Positions 42,685 through 51,837 of a stretch of 64,000 nt of DNA are shown here, in pieces. The position numbers and the translations under genes were made by a program. The notes under the pieces were generated by a model. That model ran no database searches, was not told the origin of the DNA, and worked only from the letters and a program-made list of their open reading frames with translations. Origin of the DNA: a marine group bacterium Sva0996 bin134 (GTDB lineage Bacteria > Actinomycetota > Acidimicrobiia > Acidimicrobiales > Bin134). Numbering within the stretch: the first letter of the stretch is position 1; the number at the start of each line of letters is the position of its first letter. The stretch is taken from the NCBI GenBank assembly GCA_002239105.1, contig MPNQ01000016.1:1-64000 (forward strand), written 5' to 3'.

Positions 42685-44523
42685 ATGGTTGACCCTCCTG
42701 CCGACGTAATCGCCCCGGATCGGCCCTTGCGAGTGGCCGTGTTGGTCAAGCAGATTCCCGTGTTCGAAGACATGGTGCTGGGACCCGATGGTCGCATGGT
42801 GCGAGACGGCATCGACATGCACATGAACGACTACTGCCGCCGCGCCGTGGCCAAGGGCACCGAGGTGGCCCGGGCCAGCGGGGGCACGGTCACCGTGTTC
42901 ACCCTGGGTCCGCCGTCGGCCGAGAATGTCTGTCGGGAGGCCCTTCTTTTCGGGGTGGACGCCGCCTTCCACATCTGTGACCCGGAGTTCGCCGGTTCCG
43001 ACACCTGGGCCACCGCCAAGGCCTTGGCCACTGCCCTGGAGCGCTTCGGACCGTTCGACCTGGTGATGATGGGACGCAATTCGGTGGACTCCGATACCGG
43101 CCAGGTGCCACCGCAGCTGGCCGAACTGTTGGGGCTGCCGTTCGCCACCGGGGTTCGCCACTTCTCCCTTCACCGTGACCGCTTGGAACTGCGGTTGGAG
43201 CACGACGACGAGTGGGTGGACGTGGCAGTGGAAATGCCTGCGGTGGTGTCGTGCGCCGAGCGGCTGTGCGACCCCTGCAAGATCAAAGATCCCGATGCCT
43301 GGGCCACGGTGGACGGCTCGCGCATCCAAACGGTGAGCGCCGCTGACCTGGGCCCCGGCCCCTGGGGCCAGGCCGCCAGCCCCACCTCGGTCGGCCCGGT
43401 TCAGATGATCGATGTGGAGCGCCGCCGCCACATGATGACTGGCACCCTGGACGAGCAGATCGACCAGGCGATGGCGATCTTGGCCGAGAAGGGGGCGCTG
43501 GCCAGCGGCTTAAGCACCGAGCCGCCCCTGATTCCCGACCGCACCGGGGCCGGTTTCGACGGCTCGGCCATTGCGGTGTTGGTGGAGCCTGGACGAGAGC
43601 GGGTGAACCGGGAGTTGCTGGGAGCCGCCGCCGAACTGGCCACCGAGATCGACGGATGGGTGGCCGCCCTGGGTCCTGGCTTGGACGACCCCGACGAGGA
43701 CCTCGGCGCGTGGGGGGCCGACGCACAGATCGCCATCGGCGCCGAAGGTAACGGAAATGCCCCGGTTGAGGAAGACTTGGCGTCGGCCATTGCGCCCTGG
43801 GCCGCCGAAACCCAGCCGTGGGCAGTGTTGGCGCCGGGTACTGCTTGGGGCCGCGAGGTGGCCTCCCGGTTGGCGGCAACGCTGGGCGCGGGGCTCACCG
43901 GTGACGCGGTGGGGCTGAGAGTGGACGAGGCCGGAAAGCTGATCGCCATGAAGCCGGCCTTCGGCGGATGGTTGGTGGCCGAGATCCTGTGCGCTTCTTC
44001 GGTGCAGATGGCCACGGTGCGCCCCGGGGTGCTGCCCTTCCCCCGACTCAATGCCGACCGTCCACCGGCCCGCCGAAATTCGCTGGACTCACCAGGCCGC
44101 AGCCGCCTCGAAATCATCCGGCGCTACCGGGACGACGACAGCGATGAGCTGGCCAACGCCTCGGTGGTGATCGGCGTGGGCCAGGGGGTGGACCCAGCCG
44201 AATACCCCAAGCTGGAAAAGCACCAGGCCGCCATCGGGGCCGCCTTGTGCGCCACCCGCAAGGTGACCGACTACGGCTGGATGCCCCGGGCCCGCCAAGT
44301 AGGCATCACCGGCCACAGCATCAGCCCCCGCCTCTACTTCGCCATCGGCATGAGCGGGAAGTTCAACCACACCGTGGGAGTCCGCAACGCCGGCACGGTG
44401 GTGGGCATCAACCCCGACCCTGAAGCTCCTCTGTGGGAAGTGGTGGACATCGGCTTCGTGGGCGACTGGGCCGAGGTATTCGACGCCCTCATCCCCCGCC
44501 TGGCCGAAGCCCAGGCAGGTTAG
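42685..44523 (+). CDS. electron transfer flavoprotein, beta-alpha fusion
   Basis: 612 aa in one frame. Residues 1 to about 260 are ETF beta (VAVLVKQIPVFEDMVLG, FDLVMMGRNSVDSDTGQVPP, GDVAVEMPAVVS-like strand). From about residue 293 (AIAVLVEPGRERVNRELLGA) the ETF alpha N-domain begins, and residues 480-612 are its FAD domain (RQVGITGHSISPRLYFAIG, KFNHTVGVRNAGTVVGIN). It takes electrons from acyl-CoA or other flavin dehydrogenases. ETF subunits are normally separate genes, so a fusion is unusual. No ETF-QO in the window. Confidence 0.88.
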   Translation: MVDPPADVIAPDRPLRVAVLVKQIPVFEDMVLGPDGRMVRDGIDMHMNDYCRRAVAKGTEVARASGGTVTVFTLGPPSAENVCREALLFGVDAAFHICDPEFAGSDTWATAKALATALERFGPFDLVMMGRNSVDSDTGQVPPQLAELLGLPFATGVRHFSLHRDRLELRLEHDDEWVDVAVEMPAVVSCAERLCDPCKIKDPDAWATVDGSRIQTVSAADLGPGPWGQAASPTSVGPVQMIDVERRRHMMTGTLDEQIDQAMAILAEKGALASGLSTEPPLIPDRTGAGFDGSAIAVLVEPGRERVNRELLGAAAELATEIDGWVAALGPGLDDPDEDLGAWGADAQIAIGAEGNGNAPVEEDLASAIAPWAAETQPWAVLAPGTAWGREVASRLAATLGAGLTGDAVGLRVDEAGKLIAMKPAFGGWLVAEILCASSVQMATVRPGVLPFPRLNADRPPARRNSLDSPGRSRLEIIRRYRDDDSDELANASVVIGVGQGVDPAEYPKLEKHQAAIGAALCATRKVTDYGWMPRARQVGITGHSISPRLYFAIGMSGKFNHTVGVRNAGTVVGINPDPEAPLWEVVDIGFVGDWAEVFDALIPRLAEAQAG

Positions 44524-44533
44524 CGGTTCGCCC

Positions 44534-45310
44534 GTGAATCGGTTCGCCAGGCTCATCTCCCTGGCCAAACAATCAATCAAGTGTTGGCAGGAGGGCGAGG
44601 GCGGTACCGGAGCAGCAGAGATCGCCTTCTGGTCGGCGGTATCGCTGTTCCCCGCCGCCGTGGCCGCCGCGGCCATCGCCTCCACGGTACGTGCGGTGTC
44701 CGACCGGATCGCCGACCGATTCAACGAGTGGCTGGCCGACGCCGGCCAGACCGCCCTCAGCGACGTGGACGGCACCATCGGCGAGGAGTTCGCCGACGTG
44801 GTGTCGGCGCCGGTGGCCGCCACCTCGATCGCCGCAGTGGTCGCGGTGTGGGGCACCATGAGGGCCGCGGCCGCCGCCTGTCGGGCTGTCCGCCGAGTGC
44901 GGGGCGATTCCCGCCGGTCGTGGTGGCTGGAAAGATTTGCCGGATTCTGGCTCCTAATCGGGACAGTTCCCCTGATCGCCGGTCCCACTGCGATTGCGGT
45001 GTGGGTCGAACCCCGGCTGGCCCCGGTGGTCGGATTCGTGGCCGCAGTGGCCGTGTTCACCCTGGTGCAAAAGGTGGCCTGCCCCCGGCAACCCCTGCGC
45101 CATCACCTGATCGGCGGCTTCGTCTCGGCCCTCTGGTTCTCGGTGGTATCGACCATCGCCGCAATAGCCGTGAACTGGACCGTAGGCGGCACCGCCATCA
45201 CCGTGGCCACCGCCGGAACCCTGGCCGCCCTGAGCTGGCTATGGGCCGCCGCCTGCGGCGTAACCGCCGGCGCCGCCGTAGCCGGCGCCCTGGATCAGCG
45301 CAACGCCTAA
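44534..45310 (+). CDS. YihY/BrkB-like membrane protein
   Basis: 258 aa from GTG 44534. About five hydrophobic segments; the pattern GAAEIAFWSAVSLFPAAVAAAA, FADVVSAPVAATSIAAVVAV, RFAGFWLLIGTVPLIAGPTA and GGFVSALWFSVVSTIAAIAV matches the shorter members of the YihY family (misnamed RNase BN). Function unknown. It lies 10 bp downstream of the ETF gene. Confidence 0.7.
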   Translation: MNRFARLISLAKQSIKCWQEGEGGTGAAEIAFWSAVSLFPAAVAAAAIASTVRAVSDRIADRFNEWLADAGQTALSDVDGTIGEEFADVVSAPVAATSIAAVVAVWGTMRAAAAACRAVRRVRGDSRRSWWLERFAGFWLLIGTVPLIAGPTAIAVWVEPRLAPVVGFVAAVAVFTLVQKVACPRQPLRHHLIGGFVSALWFSVVSTIAAIAVNWTVGGTAITVATAGTLAALSWLWAAACGVTAGAAVAGALDQRNA

Positions 45311-45699
45311 TCGCCCCCAAGAAAGGAGATCTCTCGATCAGGTTCCCCTCTGTCGGGCAGTTCAAGATTGAGACCGCGCGGCATGTTCTCGACTAGCCAT
45401 TGGCCTACATGATTGCTCTTCTGTCGTCGTGCAAAATCCTCGACCGACTTACCCGTGAGCCTCGTGTAGAGAGCATCCGGACAAAGCTCGATCTCGTCTC
45501 CCCAAGCGATCCCTCCATCTGCGGCAACTCGCACCGCCTCAAAGTAAGCTCGACTCTCCCATGCCTGGAACACGCCTCGGCCAGCTAGATCAGACAGGTC
45601 AACCTCGCCGGCTACACTGTCGGCGTACCGAAGCCAGACTCGGTATCCCTCTCGAGGTAACACCTCAATCGGGCGGTTCAATTTGCCTGTGTGTTCCAT
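45307..45699 (-). CDS. DUF2442 domain protein
   Basis: 130 aa. LPREGYRVWLRYADSVAGEV, DLSDLAGRGVFQAW, IAWGDEIELCPDALYTRLTG is the DUF2442 core (small beta domain often paired with DUF4160 in toxin-antitoxin-like modules). The C-terminal 40 residues are an unusual extension. No DUF4160 partner is next to it. Its stop overlaps that of the YihY-like gene. Confidence 0.8.
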   Translation of the reverse strand: MEHTGKLNRPIEVLPREGYRVWLRYADSVAGEVDLSDLAGRGVFQAWESRAYFEAVRVAADGGIAWGDEIELCPDALYTRLTGKSVEDFARRQKSNHVGQWLVENMPRGLNLELPDRGEPDREISFLGGD

Positions 45700-45845
45700 A
45701 CGTTCAACGCCTCAGCACTTGCAATCGGACTTACCAACTTGTTCAAGATACCGGACTCCACGGCTAACACCCCACTGCATTCAATCAACGCACAACCTCG
45801 CGAACAGCGTGCGGACATCAGCCATCGTTGGAGTACGGTCAGACC

Positions 45846-46190
45846 ATGACCGAACCTCGTCAACCTGATGTGCTGAGCCGCCTGCCGATTCCAGATGAAG
45901 TCCGCGACGACGTTATGGAGATGTTGAGGGTGGGACCGTCGGCCGTGTGGGGTCGACCGGTGCTGAATCGCCGGGAGCGCAGCTTGGCCACCATCGCCAT
46001 GATGACCGCATTGGGAAATGAGTTCGCCATCCGCGAGCACATCATCATGGGCTTGGACTCCTTCGGCCTCAGCCGAGAGGAAATCCTCGAGGTCATGATC
46101 CAGGCCGCCATCTACGCCGGATTCCCCGCGGCCATGAAGGCCTTCGAGATCGCCACCGACATCTTCGCCGAACGCGACGCCGCCGACTGA
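45846..46190 (+). CDS. carboxymuconolactone decarboxylase family protein without CxxC
   Basis: 114 aa from ATG 45846. RRERSLATIAMMTALGNEFA, REHIIMGLDSFGLSREEILE, and AAIYAGFPAAMKAFEIATDI are the AhpD/CMD-like fold. It has no cysteine at all, so AhpD-type peroxidase activity is excluded; the true decarboxylase-like branch is more likely. Isolated, with 150 bp of upstream sequence. Confidence 0.88.
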   Translation: MTEPRQPDVLSRLPIPDEVRDDVMEMLRVGPSAVWGRPVLNRRERSLATIAMMTALGNEFAIREHIIMGLDSFGLSREEILEVMIQAAIYAGFPAAMKAFEIATDIFAERDAAD

Positions 46191-46257
46191 AGTCCTTCTA
46201 TCCAATTGGGATCACATTTGGGAAACTTGGCACAAAATTGATGGTGCTTGGACGGTA

Positions 46258-46276
46258 GTGTTCTAAAATCGAACAC
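46258..46276 (+). promoter_or_regulatory. probable Xre operator abutting the start codon
   Basis: GTGTTC (46258-46263) and GAACAC (46271-46276) form a perfect inverted repeat with the 7-bp centre TAAAATC, ending exactly before ATG 46277. The centre contains TAAAAT, a good -10, which would put the transcript start at about the ATG (leaderless). Binding by the encoded Xre protein would block its own transcription. Confidence 0.6.
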
Positions 46277-47398
46277 ATGGCGACCTCCATTGACGAGCTG
46301 GGCTCGCGGATCGCCGAAGCCCGGCAAAGAGTTGGTCTCACCCAGAAGCAATGCGCAGAAAAAGCTGGGCTGGACCGGTCGAGCCTGTCCAAGATCGAGA
46401 CCGGCATCCGCCGCACCACTGTTTTGGAACTCGTGAACATCGCCGATGCACTCGACATGCGCATGGAGTGGCTCCTAGAGGACGCGCCCCCGGCAATTGT
46501 GTCGAGGCGCAATGCATCTGACCCCGGTGAGCCAAGCACCAAGATCGATCTCGCAGTGGAACGCGTAGCCCGTGAGGTCGAATTCCTGCGGACGCTCGAC
46601 GGCGAACCCGATCTGCGGTCTCCCTCCACATTCGGGATGCCTAGGACCGAGAGCGAGATCGAAGACTGCGCTCGCAAAGCTCGCAAGCTGCTGGGCTACG
46701 GCCTAGAAGAGCCGGCCGTAGGACTTGGCGTACGCGTTGCCGAGATCGGACTGCTGGCGTTCACGCTGCCTTTGGGTGAGGAGTCCGCAGACGGTGCATC
46801 GGTCCTGTTGACTGTCGGCGGGGTGGCAGTGGTCAACGGCACCAAGCGGTTAGGGCGCCGCCGTCTCACGCTGGCCCACGAACTCGGCCACTTCCTGTTC
46901 GCCGACGAGTACTCCATCGATTGGCGAGTGGCCGATGAGCAAACCGACGGACATGAGATCCGCATTGACCGCTTCGCTCGGGCCCTGCTGCTACCCCAGA
47001 AGTCGATGCGAGCCCTATGGCCCGCATCTCCTGACGAGGAGAGTCTTCGGCTCGCGGCGGTCACGACCGCCAGTGAGTTCCAAGTGGACATGGCCACTCT
47101 GGCACAGCGGCTCCGAGAAACCGGCCTGGCCACACCCGAGCAAACCGCCCAAGTGCGCTCCTTTCGCACGACGAGGGCAGATATTGTGGATTTCGGCCTC
47201 GTGGTGCCACCCGCCTCCCAGGAATTGACCACTCCTGACCTGCCCCGCCTGTATGAGAAGGCCGTTCTGAATGCCTACCGCAAGGACATCATCTCTCCTG
47301 GCCGAGCCACCGAACTCCTCTTCAACACCTGGGACGAAGCCGATCTTCCTGACCTTCCCCTGCTGCCCGAAGACGCCATCTGGTCCTTCGTCTCCTGA
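46277..47398 (+). CDS. Xre-family HTH fused to ImmA/IrrE (COG2856) metallopeptidase
   Basis: 373 aa. The N-terminal HTH_XRE domain (1-65) has RIAEARQRVGLTQKQCAEKA, GLDRSSLSKIETG and VLELVNIADALDM. A linker leads to the COG2856 domain with HELGH at 201-205 (HExxH zinc site). Such proteins act as antitoxins or repressors, cleaving a partner or repressor. Followed after 33 bp by a PIN-like gene, a pairing known for toxin-antitoxin systems. The palindrome at 46258-46276 suggests autoregulation. Confidence 0.9.
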   Translation: MATSIDELGSRIAEARQRVGLTQKQCAEKAGLDRSSLSKIETGIRRTTVLELVNIADALDMRMEWLLEDAPPAIVSRRNASDPGEPSTKIDLAVERVAREVEFLRTLDGEPDLRSPSTFGMPRTESEIEDCARKARKLLGYGLEEPAVGLGVRVAEIGLLAFTLPLGEESADGASVLLTVGGVAVVNGTKRLGRRRLTLAHELGHFLFADEYSIDWRVADEQTDGHEIRIDRFARALLLPQKSMRALWPASPDEESLRLAAVTTASEFQVDMATLAQRLRETGLATPEQTAQVRSFRTTRADIVDFGLVVPPASQELTTPDLPRLYEKAVLNAYRKDIISPGRATELLFNTWDEADLPDLPLLPEDAIWSFVS

Positions 47399-47431
47399 TT
47401 CTCGAAGACTTGGCGCAATACCCGGACAGAT

Positions 47432-47965
47432 ATGGAAGCACCATCGCTGGTGTTCGACACCGGACCGCTCAGCCACTTCGCCACCGCGGGCTGGCTTGGA
47501 GTGTTGAAGGCTGTGGTTGCAAACCGCAGGGCGATTATCCCCGATGCAGTCGTAACCGAACTTGAGGCTGGAACACAGACCAACCCAAAACTCCAGTTGA
47601 TTCTTGAGGCCGAATGGATCGAACACCACATCTTGAGAACTGATGCAGAGGCAGGGGCTTTCACCCGGTACAGCAACACTCTTGTCACCGGCAAGCGCAA
47701 TGTTGGAGAGGCTGCTGTGCTCGCGGTGGCCGAGACTCTTCCAGGAACAGCAGTAATAGACGATGCCGCGGGCAGAAGGGCCGCTCAGGCAAACAACGTT
47801 GCCCTCCGCCCCACCCTCGCCCTTCTATGCGATGCCATCCGCGAAGGATTGCTCACGCCGCCGCTAGTGAGCGCACTAGCCGACGACCTGCTAGCTACGC
47901 AGTATCGGCTTCCCTTCAAACCGGGTGGATTCGAGAACTGGGCCAAAGACAACAGCATGTTTTGA
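47432..47965 (+). CDS. PIN-like ribonuclease toxin candidate (DUF3368/COG2405)
   Basis: 177 aa. Acidic residues in PIN positions are Asp9 (SLVFDTGPLSHFA), the VVTELEAG strand, NVGEAAVLAVAETL with its Glu, and TAVIDDAAGRRAA with the Asp pair. This is the DUF3368 kind of PIN domain, which often follows a COG2856-type antitoxin. Expected to be a magnesium-dependent RNase restrained by the upstream protein. The four acidic positions look intact. Confidence 0.82.
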   Translation: MEAPSLVFDTGPLSHFATAGWLGVLKAVVANRRAIIPDAVVTELEAGTQTNPKLQLILEAEWIEHHILRTDAEAGAFTRYSNTLVTGKRNVGEAAVLAVAETLPGTAVIDDAAGRRAAQANNVALRPTLALLCDAIREGLLTPPLVSALADDLLATQYRLPFKPGGFENWAKDNSMF

Positions 47966-48028
47966 GGCTGAATCTCACCAGCGTTGCCACCAATTGAGTA
48001 TTGGTCCTGTTCTAGGCATTATTGGATC

Positions 48029-48916
48029 ATGCGTCGTCATCCCGTTGGCCCTCGGGTTATGCGTCGGCTGCCGGATGGTTGGGAGCCGGCCCAATTTGAG
48101 CGGTTCGAAGTGTCTCCGGTGGCCCCCACCATCGGCGCTGAGCTGAGCGGCCTCTCCCTGGAACATGTGGACGACGAGCTCTTCGCCGAGTTAGACCGGG
48201 CGCTGTTGGAGTGGAAGGTGCTGATCGTCCGGGACCAGCCCATCGATGTCGCCGCCCAAGGGGCGCTGGCCCGCCGCTGGGGGCCGCTCACCGACGATCA
48301 GCTTATCCCCAACCCTGGCGACGCCGCCCAAACTGATGCGATCACCTTCGAGCGCAACGACATCGTCGCCGGCCTGGAGAACATGTGGCACACCGACGGC
48401 ACGTTTCGCGAGCAGCCGCCGGTGTGCACCATCCTGCGGGCTATCGAGATCCCCGAGGTCGGGGGCGACACCCTGTTCGCCGACATGGCCGCCGCCTGGG
48501 ACAACCTCGATCAGGAACTACAGGGAAGGGCAGCTGCCCTGTCGGCCCGTCATGACTGGAGCATCGGGGCCTATGCCGACAAGTACGGCGACGAGTTGGA
48601 CAAGTTACGGGCCGAAGTTCCTCCCGTCGTCCACCCAGTGGCCCGTCCCCATCCCCGCACCGGACGGCTTACCCTGTTCGTGAACTCCGGTTTCACCACT
48701 GAATTGATCGATAACCACGGCCAACCGATCGACGACGGCGACGAGATGCTCCACCGGCTCTGCCGCCAAGCCGAAATCCCCGAATACCACTGCCGCGTTC
48801 GCTGGGCGCCAAACACCGTGGTCATCTGGGACAACCAAGCGGTCCAGCACTACGGCGCCAACGACTACTACCCCACCCGCCGCATCATGGCCCGCGCCTC
48901 GGTTTCGGGAGGGTGA
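48029..48916 (+). CDS. TauD/TfdA-family 2-oxoglutarate-dependent dioxygenase
   Basis: 295 aa from ATG 48029 (ATG 48059 also possible). VAPTIGAELSGLSLEHVDDE, VLIVRDQPIDVAAQGALARR, the Fe-binding H-x-D in MWHTDGTF, and the distal His near VQHYGANDYYPTRRIMARAS are family hallmarks. It oxidises an unknown substrate (taurine, 2,4-D-like or alkylsulfate) with 2-oxoglutarate and O2. About 60 bp of upstream sequence carries the inverted repeat CCAAT/ATTGG at 47990-48004. Confidence 0.9.
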   Translation: MRRHPVGPRVMRRLPDGWEPAQFERFEVSPVAPTIGAELSGLSLEHVDDELFAELDRALLEWKVLIVRDQPIDVAAQGALARRWGPLTDDQLIPNPGDAAQTDAITFERNDIVAGLENMWHTDGTFREQPPVCTILRAIEIPEVGGDTLFADMAAAWDNLDQELQGRAAALSARHDWSIGAYADKYGDELDKLRAEVPPVVHPVARPHPRTGRLTLFVNSGFTTELIDNHGQPIDDGDEMLHRLCRQAEIPEYHCRVRWAPNTVVIWDNQAVQHYGANDYYPTRRIMARASVSGG

Positions 48917-48926
48917 GGCTCCCTTC

Positions 48927-49784
48927 TTACGACTTCGCGGTAAATACCCAACGGCCGTCGGTGTTGGACAGGTGGCCGCAGCTGGGGCCGGCGAAGTGGG
49001 TGCCGAAGATGAGGATGCCGGAGTCGGCGTAGCGGTCTCGGAACTCCACTCGGGTGGCGGAGGCTTGGGGCGGGTCGTCATCGGCGGTCATCACCCACTC
49101 AGGGGCGACGAACTGCACGGGGTGGTGGACGAGATCGCCGGTGATTACCGCCTCTTGGCCAGCAGATGAGATGCGCACGCTGACGTGGCCGGGGGTGTGA
49201 CCGGGCGAGGGCTCCAGACTGATCTCATCGGTCACCGCATGGTCGCTGCCGACCAGATCGGCCTGGCCAGCCTCTAGCACGGGACGCACGGCGTCGCCGA
49301 AGGTGATGGCGGCGCCTTCGGCGCCGGAGTCCCAGTATTCGTACTCGGTGCGGTTGAACAGGTAGCGGGCATTGGGGAAGGTGGGCACCCACTGGCCGTC
49401 CACCATGATCGTGTTCCAGCCCACGTGGTCGAAGTGCAGGTGGGTGCAGAGCACGATGTCGATGTCTTCGGGCTCGTAGCCAGCGGCGGCCAACTCGTCG
49501 AGGAACCCGTTGCCCAGATCGCTCATCTGGGGGACCATGTCGATGGGGCGGTTGCCGATGCAGGTGTCCACCATGATGGTCTGGCCCTCCGACTCCAGCA
49601 CTAGGGCGTGGATAGACAGGGCCAAATCACCGGATTCGTCCAAGAAATGGGGCGCCAGCCAGTCGGTGTTGGCCTCGAACACCGCCATGTCGGGTTCCAC
49701 ATACATCCCCTCGGCCGAAACCGGTTGCAGGGTCTCCCGCACCAGCATCACCTTCACGTTGCCGATCTGGGTGGTCAATGCCAT
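48927..49784 (-). CDS. metallo-beta-lactamase-fold hydrolase
   Basis: 285 aa. The dinuclear metal site HLHFDH (LCTHLHFDHVGWN) lies near residue 110; GQTIMVDTCIGN precedes it and PGHTPGHVSV and ITGDLVHHP follow. Family members are lactonases, phosphodiesterases and glyoxalase-II-like enzymes; the quorum-quenching-lactonase layout is closest, but the substrate is unknown. It directly follows the F420-type oxidoreductase gene (2 bp apart). Confidence 0.9.
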   Translation of the reverse strand: MALTTQIGNVKVMLVRETLQPVSAEGMYVEPDMAVFEANTDWLAPHFLDESGDLALSIHALVLESEGQTIMVDTCIGNRPIDMVPQMSDLGNGFLDELAAAGYEPEDIDIVLCTHLHFDHVGWNTIMVDGQWVPTFPNARYLFNRTEYEYWDSGAEGAAITFGDAVRPVLEAGQADLVGSDHAVTDEISLEPSPGHTPGHVSVRISSAGQEAVITGDLVHHPVQFVAPEWVMTADDDPPQASATRVEFRDRYADSGILIFGTHFAGPSCGHLSNTDGRWVFTAKS

Positions 49785-49786
49785 GG

Positions 49787-50689
49787 TTATCCTCCGATCT
49801 TGTCCAGGACTTCGCCCTGGTAGCGGGCGACAAAGCGCCGTATGTCATCGATGTCGGTGCTGCCCGACTCTGCGGCCGACACGATCAACCGGTCAAGGCC
49901 CGACTCGGCGTACTTCTCAATGAGGCCCAGGTCAAACGAACCGCCCAGCTTGTAGCTACCCGGCCACACGGTCATCTCGATGGCGTCGGGATCCCTGCTG
50001 TGCTCAACGGCGGTGGCCCGGATGGTGGCCACCCGGTCGGCGTAGTCCTCAGGCGAGATCACATAAGGGTAGAACCCGTCACCAATACGCCCGGCCCGCC
50101 GGGCCGCCCGACCGGTGCTGCCCCCGATGACGATTGGCGGGCCGCCGGGCTGAGCCGGATTGGGCAGGCTCTCGCACTCGGTGAAGCTCACCGCGTTGGA
50201 TTCGTAGGTGCGGTAGCCAGGAGCCCACAACTCTCGCAGCGCGCCGATGCACTCGTCGAGCCGGTCGCCCCGGCCCTCATAGGGCACCCCGCAAGCGGCG
50301 TACTCCTCGACCTGCCAGCCGCTGCCCACACCGAGGATCACCCGGCCGCCGCTAAGGGCGTCGAGGGTGGCCACCCGCTTGGCCATCACCGCCGGCGGGT
50401 GCAAGGGAAGCACCACCACCCCGGTGCCCAACCGCACCCGCTCGGTCACCGACGCCATGAAGGCCAGCATCTCCAGCGGGTCGGGCATCACCACACCGGG
50501 GGCGCCGGGCATGCGGCCCGATTCCGAGTAGGAGTAGCGGGGCTCGTAGTCGTTGGCCACCACCACGTGCTCCACGGTCCAAATCGACTCCACTCCCTCT
50601 TCGTCCATCGCTTGGGCGAACTGGGTGACCCAGCGGGGATCGGTGATGACCGACTCGTGCATGTGGGGAAGGACTCCAAGGCTGACCAT
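49787..50689 (-). CDS. LLM-class F420-dependent oxidoreductase
   Basis: 300 aa from ATG 50689. A luciferase-like TIM barrel: VSLGVLPHMHESVITD, DPLEMLAFMASVTERVRLGT, VVVLPLHPPAVMAKRVATLD, GRVILGVGSGWQVEEYAACG, and GPPIVIGGSTGRAARRAGRI are typical of the actinobacterial F420-binding type. Reduces or oxidises an unknown substrate with coenzyme F420 (FMN possible). Same operon as the MBL hydrolase. Confidence 0.9.
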   Translation of the reverse strand: MVSLGVLPHMHESVITDPRWVTQFAQAMDEEGVESIWTVEHVVVANDYEPRYSYSESGRMPGAPGVVMPDPLEMLAFMASVTERVRLGTGVVVLPLHPPAVMAKRVATLDALSGGRVILGVGSGWQVEEYAACGVPYEGRGDRLDECIGALRELWAPGYRTYESNAVSFTECESLPNPAQPGGPPIVIGGSTGRAARRAGRIGDGFYPYVISPEDYADRVATIRATAVEHSRDPDAIEMTVWPGSYKLGGSFDLGLIEKYAESGLDRLIVSAAESGSTDIDDIRRFVARYQGEVLDKIGG

Positions 50690-50756
50690 GGGCAGAAGAT
50701 TACGCACTGCCCGCCCAGCGCGGGCCACTGCACCCCAGAGGGGTTAGCTTCGTGGG

Positions 50757-51833
50757 ATGCCGGAGCATCTGGTGATCGACGTGGACGGCCATGTGTTCGA
50801 GCCCGACGAGCTATGGGAGCAGTACCTGCCGTCCCGGTTCCACGAACAGCGGCCCCGGCTGATCACCGATGAGCGGGGCACCACCCGATATGTGATCGAG
50901 GGCAAGGTGATCCCTCCGGGCACGGGCACAGGGGCCTGGGCTCCCGAGGGCATCAGGGAGTCGACAACCCTCCGCGAGGGCGGGGTGGACCCGGCGCTGC
51001 GCCTGGCCGACATGGACACCGAGGGGATCGACATCGCCGTGCTGTATGGGGCCATGTCGCTGGGGCTGTACGCCGGATCAGACCGAGATCTCACTATCGC
51101 CTGCTGCCGGGCCTACAACAATTGGCTGGCCGACTGGTGCTCGGCGGACCCCAAGCGGCTGCGGGGCACTCCGGCACTGCCCCTGAAGTGGATGGATGAG
51201 GCCGTGGCCGAGGCCGAGCGGTGCGTGACCGAGTTGGGGTTCGTGTCGCTGACCGTGCCCTGCGCGGTGGGCGATCGCAACCCCGACCACCCCGACAACG
51301 ATCCGCTCTACAACCTGGCCGAGCAACTGGATGTGCCTTTGGGGTTCCATGCCGGGGGCTGCCGCTTCGCCAATGACCGGTTCACCGACGCCTATGCCCA
51401 GCTTCATGTGATCGAGTTTCCGTTCAACCTGATGTTTGCGGCCACAACGTTGATCTGCGGCGGGGTGTTCGAGCGGTTCAAGCGGTTGAGGGTCGCCCTG
51501 TTGGAAGGTGGGGTGGGCTGGGTGCCCCACACGCTGGAGCGCCTCAACGAGCACTACGAGCACCGGAGCCACGAGTTCGACGCCATCACCAAGCCGCCGG
51601 GCGAGTACCTGGCCGAGGGGCGGCTGTTCGTTTCCACCGAAGGCGAGGACGGGTTGCCTCAGGTGATTGAGCAGATCGGCAGCGACATCATCGTGTGGGC
51701 ATCGGACTACCCCCACTGGGACAGCGAATTCCCCACCAGCGTGACCGGCGTGACCGGACGACCCGATCTGGACGACCACACCAAGCAGGCAATATTCGAA
51801 GTAAACCCCAAGCGGCTCTTCGGGTGGGATTGA
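50757..51833 (+). CDS. amidohydrolase family 2 protein
   Basis: 358 aa. Metal motif IDVDGHVFEPDELW at the start, RLADMDTEGIDIAVLYGAMS, NNWLADWCSADPKRL, GFHAGGCRF, ALLEGGVGWVPHTLERLNEH and WASDYPHWDSEFP place it in PF04909, a relative of the gene at 37600. It lies 4 bp upstream of the 345-aa protein and so in the operon of the UGSC selenoprotein; a decarboxylase or hydrolase acting on the same compound is a fair guess. Confidence 0.9.
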   Translation: MPEHLVIDVDGHVFEPDELWEQYLPSRFHEQRPRLITDERGTTRYVIEGKVIPPGTGTGAWAPEGIRESTTLREGGVDPALRLADMDTEGIDIAVLYGAMSLGLYAGSDRDLTIACCRAYNNWLADWCSADPKRLRGTPALPLKWMDEAVAEAERCVTELGFVSLTVPCAVGDRNPDHPDNDPLYNLAEQLDVPLGFHAGGCRFANDRFTDAYAQLHVIEFPFNLMFAATTLICGGVFERFKRLRVALLEGGVGWVPHTLERLNEHYEHRSHEFDAITKPPGEYLAEGRLFVSTEGEDGLPQVIEQIGSDIIVWASDYPHWDSEFPTSVTGVTGRPDLDDHTKQAIFEVNPKRLFGWD

Positions 51834-51837
51834 GCCG

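Noticed and set aside
47990..48004. CCAAT/ATTGG inverted repeat before the TauD gene as regulator site
   Set aside because: Short arms and no adjacent regulator gene; noted only in the TauD entry.
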